Source of the DNA: an uncultured Eubacteriales bacterium
GTDB lineage: Bacteria > Bacillota > Clostridia > Christensenellales > CAG-138
Reading direction: 5' to 3'
Assembly (NCBI GenBank): GCA_900546845.1
Contig: UREK01000005.1
Span: forward strand, 1-64,000
DNA: 64,000 bases
Below the pieces are notes generated by a model. It had not been told where the DNA came from. It was given only the letters and a program-made list of their open reading frames with translations, and searched no databases. Made by a program: the position numbers and the translations under genes. This document shows positions 43,103 to 51,469 of the stretch, one piece after another; the first letter of the stretch is position 1, and every line of letters begins with the position of its first letter.

Positions 43103-43870
43103 ATGGCGTACGAAGTTCACCTGAGCCAGTTCGATGGCCCGCTCGACCTGCTGCTTCACCTGATCGAGCAGGCGAAGGTTGACATCAAGGACATCTTCAT
43201 TTCAGAAATCACCGCGCAGTACCTCGCGCTCATGGGAGAGGTGGACGAGCTCGATATGGATACTGCAAGCGAGTTCCTTATCATGGCGGCCACGCTTGTG
43301 TACATCAAATCGCGCTCGCTTTTGCCGCGCCCACCGCGGGAGGAGCCCGAAGGGGAAGAGGATCCGGAGGCCGCGCTCGTCCGGCAGCTGCGCGAATATA
43401 AGGCCTTCAAGGAAGCGGGCGCAAAGCTCGCGGCGCTGCAAAGCGAGATGGCCCGCGCCTATACCCGCCTGCCGGAGGAGTTCGTCCTGCCGCCGCAGGA
43501 ATACAGCCTCGCGGAGGCAACGAGCGCGGAGCTTTACGACGCTTTTTTCGCGGTGCTCAACCGCGAAACGCCGGAGTCCGCCGTCCCTTCGCAGCTGCAT
43601 CAGGTGCGGGCGGATGTGTTCACAATCCGCAGACAGCTCAAGAAGATCCGCGCAGTGCTTTCGGAGCAAGGCCGCGCAGGCTTTGAGTCTCTTTTTGATG
43701 AAACGAGCGAAAAACTGGAGAAGATCGTGACCTTTATGGCGCTGCTGGATATGATCATGCGCAACGAGATCACGCTGCGGCAAAGCAGGCCCTATGGGCC
43801 GATCACGATCATTGCAGCGCACCTTTTGAGCGATGACGACGACGTGGAATACATGGACGAGCAGGAATGA
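43103..43870 (+). CDS. scpA: Segregation and condensation protein A
   Basis: 255-residue kleisin subunit of the Smc-ScpAB condensin. The N-terminal FDGPLDLLLHLIEQAKVDIKD-type segment, SEFLIMAATLVYIKSRSLLP and the C-terminal winged helix (FMALLDMIMRNEITLRQ) are diagnostic. ATG 43103 follows GGCCGGGTGAACT. It is paired with scpB, as usual. Confidence 0.96.
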   Translation: MAYEVHLSQFDGPLDLLLHLIEQAKVDIKDIFISEITAQYLALMGEVDELDMDTASEFLIMAATLVYIKSRSLLPRPPREEPEGEEDPEAALVRQLREYKAFKEAGAKLAALQSEMARAYTRLPEEFVLPPQEYSLAEATSAELYDAFFAVLNRETPESAVPSQLHQVRADVFTIRRQLKKIRAVLSEQGRAGFESLFDETSEKLEKIVTFMALLDMIMRNEITLRQSRPYGPITIIAAHLLSDDDDVEYMDEQE

Positions 43871-43910
43871 GGGCGAAGAGAAAACGCCGGAATGAAAGGA
43901 GGACAAGGAC

Positions 43911-44471
43911 TTGCAATACGACGAGCGCTTCGGCGCGATCGAATGCATCCTTTTTGTATCGGGGGATCCCGTGCCGATCATCCAGCTTCAGCGGGCGCTG
44001 GAGCTGACGGATATTGAGATGCAATCCATCCTGCAATCCATGGATGCGCTGTACCGGCAGGAGGAACGCGGCATCCAGCTTTATATTACCGAGGAAACCG
44101 TGCAGCTTGTTTCCAATCGCAAATATACCGAGATGGTGCTTGCGCTGTTGCAGCCCGTGCAGTCGCGCTCCTTTTCGCAATCCATGCTGGAAACGCTTTC
44201 TATTATCGCTTACAAACAGCCTGTGACACGCGCGGACATCGAAGCGGTACGCGGCGTGCGCTGCGAGTACGCCGTAAGCCAGCTTCTGAAGCTCGGCATG
44301 ATCCGCGAGCTCGGCAGGAAGGACGTAGTCGGCCGGCCGATGCTCTTCGGGACGACGGATGCGTTCCTCCGGCATTTTGGCCTGCGTACCATCCGCGAAT
44401 TGCCGCGCTATGAGGCGTATGCCGGAGCCGAAGCAGATGCGGAAAAAACGGGAACCGATGAACCGGCGTGA
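43911..44471 (+). CDS. scpB: Segregation and condensation protein B
   Basis: 186-residue protein with two winged-helix domains that bridges ScpA in the condensin. IECILFVSGDPVPI near the start and LETLSIIAYKQPVTRADIEAVRG with LLKLGMIRELGRKDVVGRP are the conserved parts. The start is TTG 43911, placed 7 bases after a full AAAGGAGG; no ATG gives a family-like N-terminus. Confidence 0.95.
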   Translation: MQYDERFGAIECILFVSGDPVPIIQLQRALELTDIEMQSILQSMDALYRQEERGIQLYITEETVQLVSNRKYTEMVLALLQPVQSRSFSQSMLETLSIIAYKQPVTRADIEAVRGVRCEYAVSQLLKLGMIRELGRKDVVGRPMLFGTTDAFLRHFGLRTIRELPRYEAYAGAEADAEKTGTDEPA

Positions 44472-44575
44472 AGAATGCCGACAGCAACGCGCCGCTGCTC
44501 AGGAAGACCAGAGAAATAATCACACCTGGGGATAATCGCCGGCTCCGTCATATTTTTCCGCGAAACGCAAACAAT

Positions 44576-44621
44576 AGGAACCATACGCTCCGGCTCGGAG
44601 GAAGGATATGGTTCTTTTTTT
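44576..44621 (+). promoter_or_regulatory. Hairpin enclosing the ribosome site and start codon of the DUF2953 gene
   Basis: GAACCATA (44578-44585) pairs with TATGGTTC (44607-44614), and an inner CTCCG/CGGAG stem (44588-44592 with 44596-44600) buries the GGAGG ribosome site. The ATG at 44608 lies in the 3' arm, and seven T (44615-44621) follow directly. It could terminate transcription like an intrinsic terminator, or shut off translation when folded. Confidence 0.6.
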
Positions 44622-45150
44622 ATGCATTTTAGTGGGCGTTGCCACGCTGCTGGCCTGCGTGCTCTGGCGCATCGCGGTGCGTTTCCACATACAGCTTACG
44701 GGCGCACACTTTTATGCGCATGCGGATCTGTGCCTGCTGTTCGGGCTGATCCGGATCCCAATGGGCGTGGAGACGAGCATTCCTGCATTGTTGCGAAGAA
44801 CGGAGAAAAAGAAACCAAAAGCGCGCAAGCCCCAACGCAAACGGCTTTTGCATACGATCCTCTGGCGTGGGCGGAAAACGGGCGCGCTGCGCCTGAAAAA
44901 ATTTAAGTGCTGTGGGCGGATCGGCGATGCGGACGACGCGTTTTGTAGCGTGATGGCGGCGGGAGCAGCTGAGATAGTTCTGGAACTGCTGCGCGCATGG
45001 TTTCCCGCGCATTCTGGATCCATTTCCATTGCACCTTCTTTTGAACACAACGTTGTTTGGGTTTATCTGGAAGGCATATTGGAAATTGTTCCAACGCAGA
45101 TTATAGGTGTTCTCATTCGAGATGAGAAAACAAGGAGGAACAGAGCATGA
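44608..45150 (+). CDS. DUF2953 membrane-anchored protein (YtfI-like)
   Basis: 180-residue protein with an N-terminal membrane helix (about 1-21), a Lys/Arg-rich linker (about 63-90) and a C-terminal part that recalls DUF2953 proteins (FKCCGRIGDADDAFCSVMAAG). These lie directly before ytfJ in Bacillus and Clostridia, as here. Its stop overlaps the ytfJ start. Start ATG 44608 has GGAGGAAGG upstream, but the whole initiation region is folded into a hairpin. Function unknown; probably sporulation-linked by association. Confidence 0.8.
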   Translation: MVLFLCILVGVATLLACVLWRIAVRFHIQLTGAHFYAHADLCLLFGLIRIPMGVETSIPALLRRTEKKKPKARKPQRKRLLHTILWRGRKTGALRLKKFKCCGRIGDADDAFCSVMAAGAAEIVLELLRAWFPAHSGSISIAPSFEHNVVWVYLEGILEIVPTQIIGVLIRDEKTRRNRA

Positions 45151-45614
45151 TGCACCCGATTGAAAACATTATGAAGAGCGCGATGGAGGAGATCAAGGCG
45201 ATGGTGGACGTGAACACCATCGTAGGAGCCCCAATCCTGACAGGCGATGAAACTATGATCCTACCGGTTTCCAAAGTGAGCCTAGGCTTTCTTTCCGGCG
45301 GCGGCGAATATGGCGCGGACAGCGGCAAGCCTGTGCGCAAATCCGGCGCGGCGCTCGACAATGAAGCGAACGGGGATGAGGCAGGGCAGCGGTATCCGTT
45401 TGCGGGCACGGCTGTTGCAGGCATGAGCCTCACGCCGATGGCATTCCTTTCGGTGAACGCGGGTTGCGTTAAGGTATTGCCGGCGCAGTATAAGAATAGT
45501 TGGGATCGCGTAATCGACTTGCTTCCGGAAGCAGTTTGTGCGGTGGAACGCATGGTGTGCGACGCGGCGCCCGCTGCCTGCGCATCACAACCGTCAGAAA
45601 AAGCACAGCAGTAA
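45147..45614 (+). CDS. ytfJ: GerW-family sporulation protein YtfJ
   Basis: 155-residue spore protein of the GerW/YtfJ family. HPIENIMKSAMEEIKAMVDVNTI, the TMILPVSKVSLGFLSGGGEY core and the TPMAFLSVNAGCVKVLP segment match the family closely. In Bacillus YtfJ is made under sigma-F control and is needed for normal germination. The start is one of two tandem ATGs (45147 or 45150) after CAAGGAGGAACAGAGC. The C-terminal tail is Ala/Gln-rich. Confidence 0.94.
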   Translation: MMHPIENIMKSAMEEIKAMVDVNTIVGAPILTGDETMILPVSKVSLGFLSGGGEYGADSGKPVRKSGAALDNEANGDEAGQRYPFAGTAVAGMSLTPMAFLSVNAGCVKVLPAQYKNSWDRVIDLLPEAVCAVERMVCDAAPAACASQPSEKAQQ

Positions 45615-45640
45615 ACGGACGGAGGACGGGAGCGCAAAAG

Positions 45641-46777
45641 ATGAAACAGTGGACGCAACGGATGACAGCAGTTTTGCTGGCCGTGCTTGCGGCGTTTTCG
45701 CTCAGTGGAGGCGCGCTTGCAGAGCCGGAGCGTGATACGGTGGAGGTATCTGCAGGCGGCGTCATGCTCATGGACGCGCGCACGAACAAGGTGCTTTATG
45801 CCAAGACCGCACATGAAAAGCTTCCCATGGCAAGCACGACGAAAATCATGACGGCTATTCTTGCGATCGAAAGCGGAAATCTGGACGTGCTCGTGACGAT
45901 CCCGAAGGAAGCGTATGGCGTGGAAGGCTCCAGCATGTATTTGCGCCTGGGTGAGCAGATCAGCCTGCGCGACCTGGTATATGGTCTTATGCTCGTATCC
46001 GGGAACGACGCCGCCGTTGCGATTGCCATGCATGTGGGCGGAAGCATTGCGGGATTCGCCGCGCTGATGAACGCCAAAGCGGAGGTGCTCGGCGCACATA
46101 ACACGCATTTTGTAACGCCAAATGGCCTGCATGATCCGGAGCATTACACGACGGCATATGATCTTGCACGCATTGCGTCCTACGCCATGCAGAATGAGAC
46201 CTTCCGCGAGATCGTAGGCACGACGTATTACCGCACCACAACGGGCGAAATCACGCGCACTGTGAAGAACAAAAATAAGATCCTCTGGGAATACGAGGGC
46301 GGAAATGGTATAAAGACCGGATATACGACGGCTGCGGGGAAATGCCTTGTCTTTTCGGCGGAGCGGGACGGCATGCTGCTCGTCGGCGTGGTGCTCAACT
46401 GCCCGGATATGTTCCCAGCAGCAAAGCGGCTGCTGGATTATGGGTTTGAAACCTACAAGCCGGAAACGCTCGTTGCAGCAGGTGACCAGATCGCCCGCAT
46501 CCGCGTAAGCGGCGGCAAAAAAAACGCCTTGGCGCTTGCAGCAAAAGAAGATATAATTATCTTGGTAAAGGATGGCGACAGCACAATGGTGCGCACCGTT
46601 GTTAAGCTTGCGGAACAAGCGCGGGCCCCGGTGGCACAGGGAGATGGGCTCGGCACGCTGGAAGTCTGGGAGGATGGGCACATTCTCGCACAGACGGAGC
46701 TCGTTGCAGCGGAAGCTGTGGAGTCCGCCGCCTTCCCGGATTATTTGGAAAGGCTGTTCAGACGCTGGAGTGTGTGA
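45641..46777 (+). CDS. D-alanyl-D-alanine carboxypeptidase (DacB/DacF type)
   Basis: 378-residue exported class C penicillin-binding protein. A signal peptide ends near ALA-EPE (about residue 28). All catalytic motifs are intact: STTK (Ser65-Lys68), SGN (120-122) and KTG (225-227), followed by a C-terminal beta-rich domain. It trims D-Ala from peptidoglycan stem peptides, in vegetative wall or spore cortex. Position after ytfJ and before rluB matches the dacB neighbourhood of Bacillus, without the spmAB genes that usually lie between. ATG 45641 has GGGAG 8 bases upstream. It provides an active counterpart to the dead homologue at 41151. Confidence 0.93.
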   Translation: MKQWTQRMTAVLLAVLAAFSLSGGALAEPERDTVEVSAGGVMLMDARTNKVLYAKTAHEKLPMASTTKIMTAILAIESGNLDVLVTIPKEAYGVEGSSMYLRLGEQISLRDLVYGLMLVSGNDAAVAIAMHVGGSIAGFAALMNAKAEVLGAHNTHFVTPNGLHDPEHYTTAYDLARIASYAMQNETFREIVGTTYYRTTTGEITRTVKNKNKILWEYEGGNGIKTGYTTAAGKCLVFSAERDGMLLVGVVLNCPDMFPAAKRLLDYGFETYKPETLVAAGDQIARIRVSGGKKNALALAAKEDIIILVKDGDSTMVRTVVKLAEQARAPVAQGDGLGTLEVWEDGHILAQTELVAAEAVESAAFPDYLERLFRRWSV

Positions 46778-46795
46778 GCGGCACGGTGCGTGCGC

Positions 46796-47509
46796 ATGCG
46801 GTTGCAGAAATACTTGGCGGATGCAGGGATTGATTCCCGCAGAAAATGTGAGGACCTGATCGCCCAAGGGCTGGTTTTTGTAAACGGAGCTCCGGCGGAA
46901 CTCGGCTGTGTGGTGGATCCTGAACGGGACATTGTGGTCTATGCAGGGAAGCGCGTTGCATCTGCGCAGGAGAGGACGGTCCTCGCGTTCAACAAGCCGC
47001 AATGCGTTGTGAGCACCATGCGCGACCCAGAGGGCCGCATGACCGTGGCGGACTATTTCGTTGATTTCCCGGAGCGGCTTTACCCAGTGGGGCGGCTGGA
47101 TTACGACTCCGAAGGCCTTCTCATCATGACCAACGACGGGGCGCTTGCGTACCGGATGACACACCCAAAGTTCACGGTAGAAAAGACGTATCTGGTGCAT
47201 TGCGACGGTGTGCTGACCACGGTGGAGCGCAACGCGCTCGAGCATGGCGTGATGCTTGCCGATGGATTGACCGCACCTGCCCGCATCGGAGAGATCAGAA
47301 ACCTAAAGTTCGGGAATACGTCCTTTGAAATCACTATCCATGAAGGGCGGAACCGCCAGGTTCGCAGGATGCTTGCGGCAGTGGGACATGAGACGTTGCT
47401 GTTGCGGCGGGTAGCGTTCGGCCCAATTAAGCTGGGCACGCTTGCGCAGGGAAAATGGCGCTGCTTGAGTGAAACGGAGTCCGAAAAGCTGGGCATATTG
47501 CTGCGATAA
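46796..47509 (+). CDS. rluB: Ribosomal large-subunit pseudouridine synthase B family
   Basis: 237-residue RsuA/RluB-type pseudouridine synthase. An S4 RNA-binding domain (MRLQKYLADAGIDSRRKCED) is followed by the catalytic domain with the active aspartate in GRLDYDSEGLLIMTNDG and the C-terminal EGRNRQVRRMLAAVGH. ATG 46796 gives the family N-terminus; GTG 46790 is also in frame. The ribosome site is weak, so expression may depend on coupling to the upstream gene. Confidence 0.94.
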   Translation: MRLQKYLADAGIDSRRKCEDLIAQGLVFVNGAPAELGCVVDPERDIVVYAGKRVASAQERTVLAFNKPQCVVSTMRDPEGRMTVADYFVDFPERLYPVGRLDYDSEGLLIMTNDGALAYRMTHPKFTVEKTYLVHCDGVLTTVERNALEHGVMLADGLTAPARIGEIRNLKFGNTSFEITIHEGRNRQVRRMLAAVGHETLLLRRVAFGPIKLGTLAQGKWRCLSETESEKLGILLR

Positions 47510-47536
47510 AAAGGGGATGCCAAAGCTGAGTTTAGG

Positions 47537-47574
47537 GCAATATTCCAAAAAAGTGGAATATTGCTTATTTTTTT
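47537..47574 (+). terminator. Terminator after rluB
   Basis: GCAATATTCCA and TGGAATATTGC, an 11-bp stem with a 6-base loop, followed by TTATTTTTTT. Confidence 0.93.
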
Positions 47575-47723
47575 ATTAACGAGGGGCAGGAAAAACAGGA
47601 AAGACGGAGAATATAAAAAATAAGGCGGTGAATTGAGTGATATGGAAATTCAAACTTGTTCTTATAAAAAGCCGTTAGAATTTCGGGAACACTATAAATA
47701 ATCCTTAGAATGGAGGTTGGCTT

Positions 47724-48152
47724 ATGGAAATTAGTCCTTGGTATGTATTGCTGTTAGGCATGGGAACCGTATTCGTTGGCTTGCTGAGCATCATTTTGCT
47801 CACAAAACTGATGGGCGCCTTGGTAGGCAAAAAAACGCAAGTTTTGCCTGAGCAAAAACCAGTTGCACAAAACGATGTGTCCATAGCCGCCCCTGCAATA
47901 CAGCAGCCTGCGTTCCCGATTGCAGACCGTACTTGTTTCAGCGCCGTAGTTGCGGCAGCAGTCGCGTCCTACATGGGGACGGATGCGCCGGGCTTGCGCA
48001 TCCGAAGCATTAAGCAGTTATCGGCCGTGCCGGCAAGCGGTACGGATGAACATAATCGGTTTATTGCTGTAATTACGGCAGCGATTGCGACCGCAGCCGG
48101 CATGGACGCAGCTGGCCTTAGAGTTCACAGCATCCGGAAGATTGAGAATTGA
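47724..48152 (+). CDS. Sodium pump decarboxylase gamma subunit (OadG family)
   Basis: 142-residue protein with one N-terminal membrane helix (about 6-32) and a hydrophilic remainder. The anchor LLLGMGTVFVGLLSIILLTKLMG is typical of OadG. Two imperfect repeats follow: TCFSAVVAAAVASYMGTDAPGLRIRSIK and a related segment near the C-terminus, the OadG-associated helical repeat also seen in fused subunits. It probably links the carboxyltransferase and biotin carrier to the beta subunit in the membrane. ATG 47724 has GGAGG 8 bases upstream. It is first in a four-gene operon. Confidence 0.85.
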   Translation: MEISPWYVLLLGMGTVFVGLLSIILLTKLMGALVGKKTQVLPEQKPVAQNDVSIAAPAIQQPAFPIADRTCFSAVVAAAVASYMGTDAPGLRIRSIKQLSAVPASGTDEHNRFIAVITAAIATAAGMDAAGLRVHSIRKIEN

Positions 48153-48196
48153 CCAAGTAGCATCAAACAACATTATCACGTTTAGGAGGAACCATC

Positions 48197-48574
48197 ATGC
48201 GTAAGTTCATCGTGAATGTCAACGGCGCTTCTTATGAAGTGGAAGTAGAAGAGATCACCGGCACACCCTCTGCGGCGAAACCTGCGCAGCCCGCCGTCCC
48301 CAAGCCAGCACCCGCTCCCACGCCGGCCTCCGCCCCGGCGCCCGCTGCCGCCTCCGGCGCACAGACTTCCGTAAATGCGCCGATGCCGGGCAACATCCTG
48401 GATGTCCGGATAAAAGCGGGCGATACGGTGAAAGCCGGTGACGTGCTATTGGTGCTGGAGGCAATGAAGATGGAAAACGAGATCATGGCGCCTGTCGGCG
48501 GAACGATTGCGGCCGTCAACGTAACAAAGGGCGCGAGCGTAAACTCGGGCGATGTGCTTTGCGTGCTTGGCTGA
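48197..48574 (+). CDS. Biotin carboxyl carrier protein of the decarboxylase
   Basis: 125-residue biotinyl-domain protein. A short N-terminal strand region (RKFIVNVNGASYEVEVEEI) leads to a Pro/Ala-rich flexible linker (about 30-58) and a biotinyl domain with the target lysine in LEAMKMEN (about 92-99). The linker lets the biotin swing between the carboxyltransferase and the membrane pump. It lies between the gamma and beta genes and supplies the biotin domain that the alpha subunit here lacks. Confidence 0.94.
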   Translation: MRKFIVNVNGASYEVEVEEITGTPSAAKPAQPAVPKPAPAPTPASAPAPAAASGAQTSVNAPMPGNILDVRIKAGDTVKAGDVLLVLEAMKMENEIMAPVGGTIAAVNVTKGASVNSGDVLCVLG

Positions 48575-48630
48575 AGTGCCCAATGAAGCAAAGCGTGAAC
48601 CCTGACCTTTGCTTTTAGAAGGAGGGCGTC

Positions 48631-49815
48631 ATGGAAGTGATCCAAAAATTCCTTTCCACCACCGGGTTTGCAATGCTGATCGAGGACCCGCGGCCGCTTG
48701 TGATGATCCTCATCGCATGCTTTTTGCTCTATCTTGCCATCAAGAAAGGCTTTGAGCCGCTGCTTCTGATCCCGATCGCGTTCGGCATGCTGCTTTCTAA
48801 TCTGCCGGGTACGGAAATGTACCATGCGGCTTTGTTTGAAGGCGGGCATGTCCATTGGGCAGAGTTTAGCGAATCGGCCGGCCTGATCGATTATCTCTAC
48901 CTGGGTGTGAAGCTCGGCATCTATCCTTCGCTGATCTTCCTCGGCGTAGGGGCGATGACCGATTTCGGCCCGCTGATCGCAAGTCCGCGCAGCCTGATCC
49001 TCGGTGCTGCCGCACAAATTGGCATCTTCGTTGCGTTCCTGGGCGCGCTTGGCCTTTCCGCAATCTTCCCGGCCATTGATTTCGGGATGAGGGAAGCTGC
49101 CTCCATCGGCATTATCGGCGGAGCGGACGGGCCCACGGCAATTCTTGTTGCTGCGATGCTCGCGCCGCAGCTGCTTGGGCCGATTGCGGTTTCCGCGTAT
49201 TCCTATATGGCGCTTGTGCCGGTCATCCAACCGCCGATCATGAAGGCGCTCACCACGAAGAAGGAGCGCAGCGTCGTGATGGAGCAGCTGCGTCCCGTAT
49301 CCAAGACGGAAAAGATCATTTTCCCGATCATGGTCACGATTTTCGTCTCTCTGCTGCTGCCATCGGCCGCGCCGCTTGTGGGCCTTTTGATGCTGGGGAA
49401 TCTCCTGCGCGAATGCGGCGTAGCGGAGCGCCTTTCCAAAACCGCACAGAACGAGCTGTGCAATATCGTTACGATTTTCCTGGGCATCTCGGTTGGTGCG
49501 ACCGCCACGGCAGAAGCGTTTTTCAACTGGCAGACTGTCGGCATCCTGCTCATGGGCGTGTGCGCGTTCGCGTTCAGCACCGCGGGCGGCGTGTTGCTCG
49601 GCAAGCTGATGTATCTGCTCACTGGCGGGAAGGTGAACCCGCTGATTGGCTCCGCAGGCGTATCCGCTGTGCCGATGGCCGCGCGCGTTTCCCAGGTAGT
49701 CGGACAGAAGGAGAACCCTGGCAACTTCCTGTTGATGCACGCTATGGGGCCAAACGTCGCGGGCGTGATCGGCAGCGCGATCGCCGCGGGCGTGTTCCTC
49801 TCCCTGTTTGGTTAA
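48631..49815 (+). CDS. oadB: Sodium ion-translocating decarboxylase beta subunit
   Basis: 394-residue membrane protein with about nine to eleven helices that couples decarboxylation of carboxybiotin to Na+ export. LIFLGVGAMTDFGPLIA, GIIGGADGPTAIL (about 164-176, with the essential Asp) and the SVGATATAEAFF and GSAGVSAVPMAARVSQ segments are conserved. RBS GAAGGAGGG precedes ATG 48631. Confidence 0.96.
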   Translation: MEVIQKFLSTTGFAMLIEDPRPLVMILIACFLLYLAIKKGFEPLLLIPIAFGMLLSNLPGTEMYHAALFEGGHVHWAEFSESAGLIDYLYLGVKLGIYPSLIFLGVGAMTDFGPLIASPRSLILGAAAQIGIFVAFLGALGLSAIFPAIDFGMREAASIGIIGGADGPTAILVAAMLAPQLLGPIAVSAYSYMALVPVIQPPIMKALTTKKERSVVMEQLRPVSKTEKIIFPIMVTIFVSLLLPSAAPLVGLLMLGNLLRECGVAERLSKTAQNELCNIVTIFLGISVGATATAEAFFNWQTVGILLMGVCAFAFSTAGGVLLGKLMYLLTGGKVNPLIGSAGVSAVPMAARVSQVVGQKENPGNFLLMHAMGPNVAGVIGSAIAAGVFLSLFG

Positions 49816-49837
49816 TTTGCGAAAAGGAGATTGACTT

Positions 49838-51286
49838 ATGGGCAAAAAGCTCTTTATTACCGATACGATCCTGCGGGATGCACACCAATCGCAGGCCGCG
49901 ACGCGCATGCGCGTCGAAGACATGCTGCCCGCGTGCGAGCTGCTGGACAGCATTGGCTATTGGTCCTTGGAATGCTGGGGCGGCGCGACGTTTGACAGCT
50001 GCCTGCGATTTTTAAACGAGGATCCGTGGGATCGGCTGCGCAAGCTGCGCAAGGCCCTGCCGAACACGAAGCTCCAGATGCTGTTCCGCGGCCAGAATAT
50101 CCTCGGCTACAAGCACTATGCGGATGATGTGGTGGAGCAATTCTGCCGCAAGGCGATCGAAAACGGCATCGACGTAATCCGCATTTTTGACGCGCTCAAC
50201 GATGTGCGCAACCTCGAAGCGGCCATCAAATACACCAAGAAATACGGCGGCATCTGCGAGCCCGCGATCAGCTACACCATAAGCCCCGTTCACAACGAGG
50301 ATTACTTTGTAAAGGTGGCAAAAGAGCTTGTGCAGATGGGAGCGGACGTGATCTGCATCAAGGATATGGCGAATCTGTTGCTCCCGTTTGAGGCATATTC
50401 CCTCGTGAAACGCCTGAAGGCGGAGGTGGGTGTTCCGATCCACCTGCATACGCACAACACCACCGGCACTGGAGACATGACTTACCTCATGGCCGTACAG
50501 GCAGGTGTGGACATCGTGGACTGCGCGCTTTCCCCACTTGCGAACGGCACCTCGCAGCCCGCGACGGAATCACTCGTCGCAACGCTCAAAGGCACTGAAT
50601 ACGATACCGGGTTTAGCCTTGAGACGATGGCGGAGGCAGCAAAGCATTTCCGCGGCGTTGCGAACAAGCTCAAGGCGGAGGGCTTCCTCGACCCGAAGGT
50701 GCTCAGCGTGGACACGAATACGCTGATCTACCAGGTGCCAGGCGGCATGCTTTCCAACCTGATCTCCCAGCTCAAACAAGCGAACGCGGAGGAGAAGTAT
50801 TATGACGTGCTCGCTGAGATCCCGCGCGTGCGCGAGGACTTCGGCTATCCGCCGCTCGTGACGCCGACGAGCCAGATCGTCGGCTCACAGGCCGTGCTCA
50901 ATGTGCTCTCCGGCGAACGCTACAAGATGTTTACCAAGGAATCCAAGGCTGTGCTGCGCGGCGAATACGGCGCGCTGCCCGGCAAGGTGAACGAAGAAGT
51001 GCGAAAAAAGGCGATCGGGGATGAGGATGTTATCACCTGCCGCCCGGCGGATCTGCTCGCACCGGAGCTTGACAAATACCGCGAGGAGATCAAGGACAAA
51101 ATGCGGCAGGAGGAAGATGTGCTCAGCTATGCGCTCTTCCCGCAGGTTGCGCTCAAATTTTTTGAGGCGCGTGCCAAGGCGGAAGAACCAGCCGCTCCCG
51201 CAGCCCGCGCATCCACGCCAGCCAAACCTGAGAAGGATACGCCTGAGCGCGTGACGACACTCTACGTAGAGGACCTTACGATTTAA
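49838..51286 (+). CDS. oadA: Oxaloacetate decarboxylase alpha subunit (carboxyltransferase)
   Basis: 482-residue carboxyltransferase of the pyruvate carboxylase type. ITDTILRDAHQSQAATRM carries the metal- and pyruvate-site residues, MLFRGQNILGYKHYADDV follows, HLHTHNTTGTGD supplies metal histidines, and PGGMLSNLISQL is in the conserved C-terminal region. The chain ends in an Ala/Pro-rich stretch without a biotinyl domain; the carrier is the separate gene at 48197. Oxaloacetate is the likely substrate by motif; glutaconyl- and methylmalonyl-CoA enzymes have a different alpha subunit. The complex would turn oxaloacetate decarboxylation into a sodium gradient. Confidence 0.92.
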   Translation: MGKKLFITDTILRDAHQSQAATRMRVEDMLPACELLDSIGYWSLECWGGATFDSCLRFLNEDPWDRLRKLRKALPNTKLQMLFRGQNILGYKHYADDVVEQFCRKAIENGIDVIRIFDALNDVRNLEAAIKYTKKYGGICEPAISYTISPVHNEDYFVKVAKELVQMGADVICIKDMANLLLPFEAYSLVKRLKAEVGVPIHLHTHNTTGTGDMTYLMAVQAGVDIVDCALSPLANGTSQPATESLVATLKGTEYDTGFSLETMAEAAKHFRGVANKLKAEGFLDPKVLSVDTNTLIYQVPGGMLSNLISQLKQANAEEKYYDVLAEIPRVREDFGYPPLVTPTSQIVGSQAVLNVLSGERYKMFTKESKAVLRGEYGALPGKVNEEVRKKAIGDEDVITCRPADLLAPELDKYREEIKDKMRQEEDVLSYALFPQVALKFFEARAKAEEPAAPAARASTPAKPEKDTPERVTTLYVEDLTI

Positions 51287-51319
51287 TTCCAAGGCAACGA
51301 CAAACCAAAACGCAGCTCC

Positions 51320-51356
51320 ATGCACCGCGGCCGACTTGAAAAGCGCGGTGCATTTG
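51320..51356 (+). terminator. Probable terminator after oadA
   Basis: ATGCACCGCG and CGCGGTGCAT form a 10-bp stem with a 14-base loop, followed by only a short T-run (TTT). Confidence 0.6.
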
Positions 51357-51407
51357 CATAGAACTGCAATTTGAAAATGCATCACTTGCATCATTTTGGA
51401 AAGCAGG

Positions 51408-51436
51408 TTGAAATATAGGCGTCAGTCTGCTAAAAT
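51408..51436 (+). promoter_or_regulatory. surE promoter
   Basis: TTGAAA (51408-51413), 17 bases, TAAAAT (51431-51436), about 34 bases before surE. Confidence 0.8.
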
Positions 51437-51469
51437 AAAAATCGAATATGAATTTGGAGCGGTTGATTC

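Noticed and set aside
45113..47245. 710-codon open frame on the minus strand
   Set aside because: It runs opposite to ytfJ, the intact carboxypeptidase and rluB, all of which have clear families and ribosome sites. Long antisense frames are common in GC-rich coding DNA.
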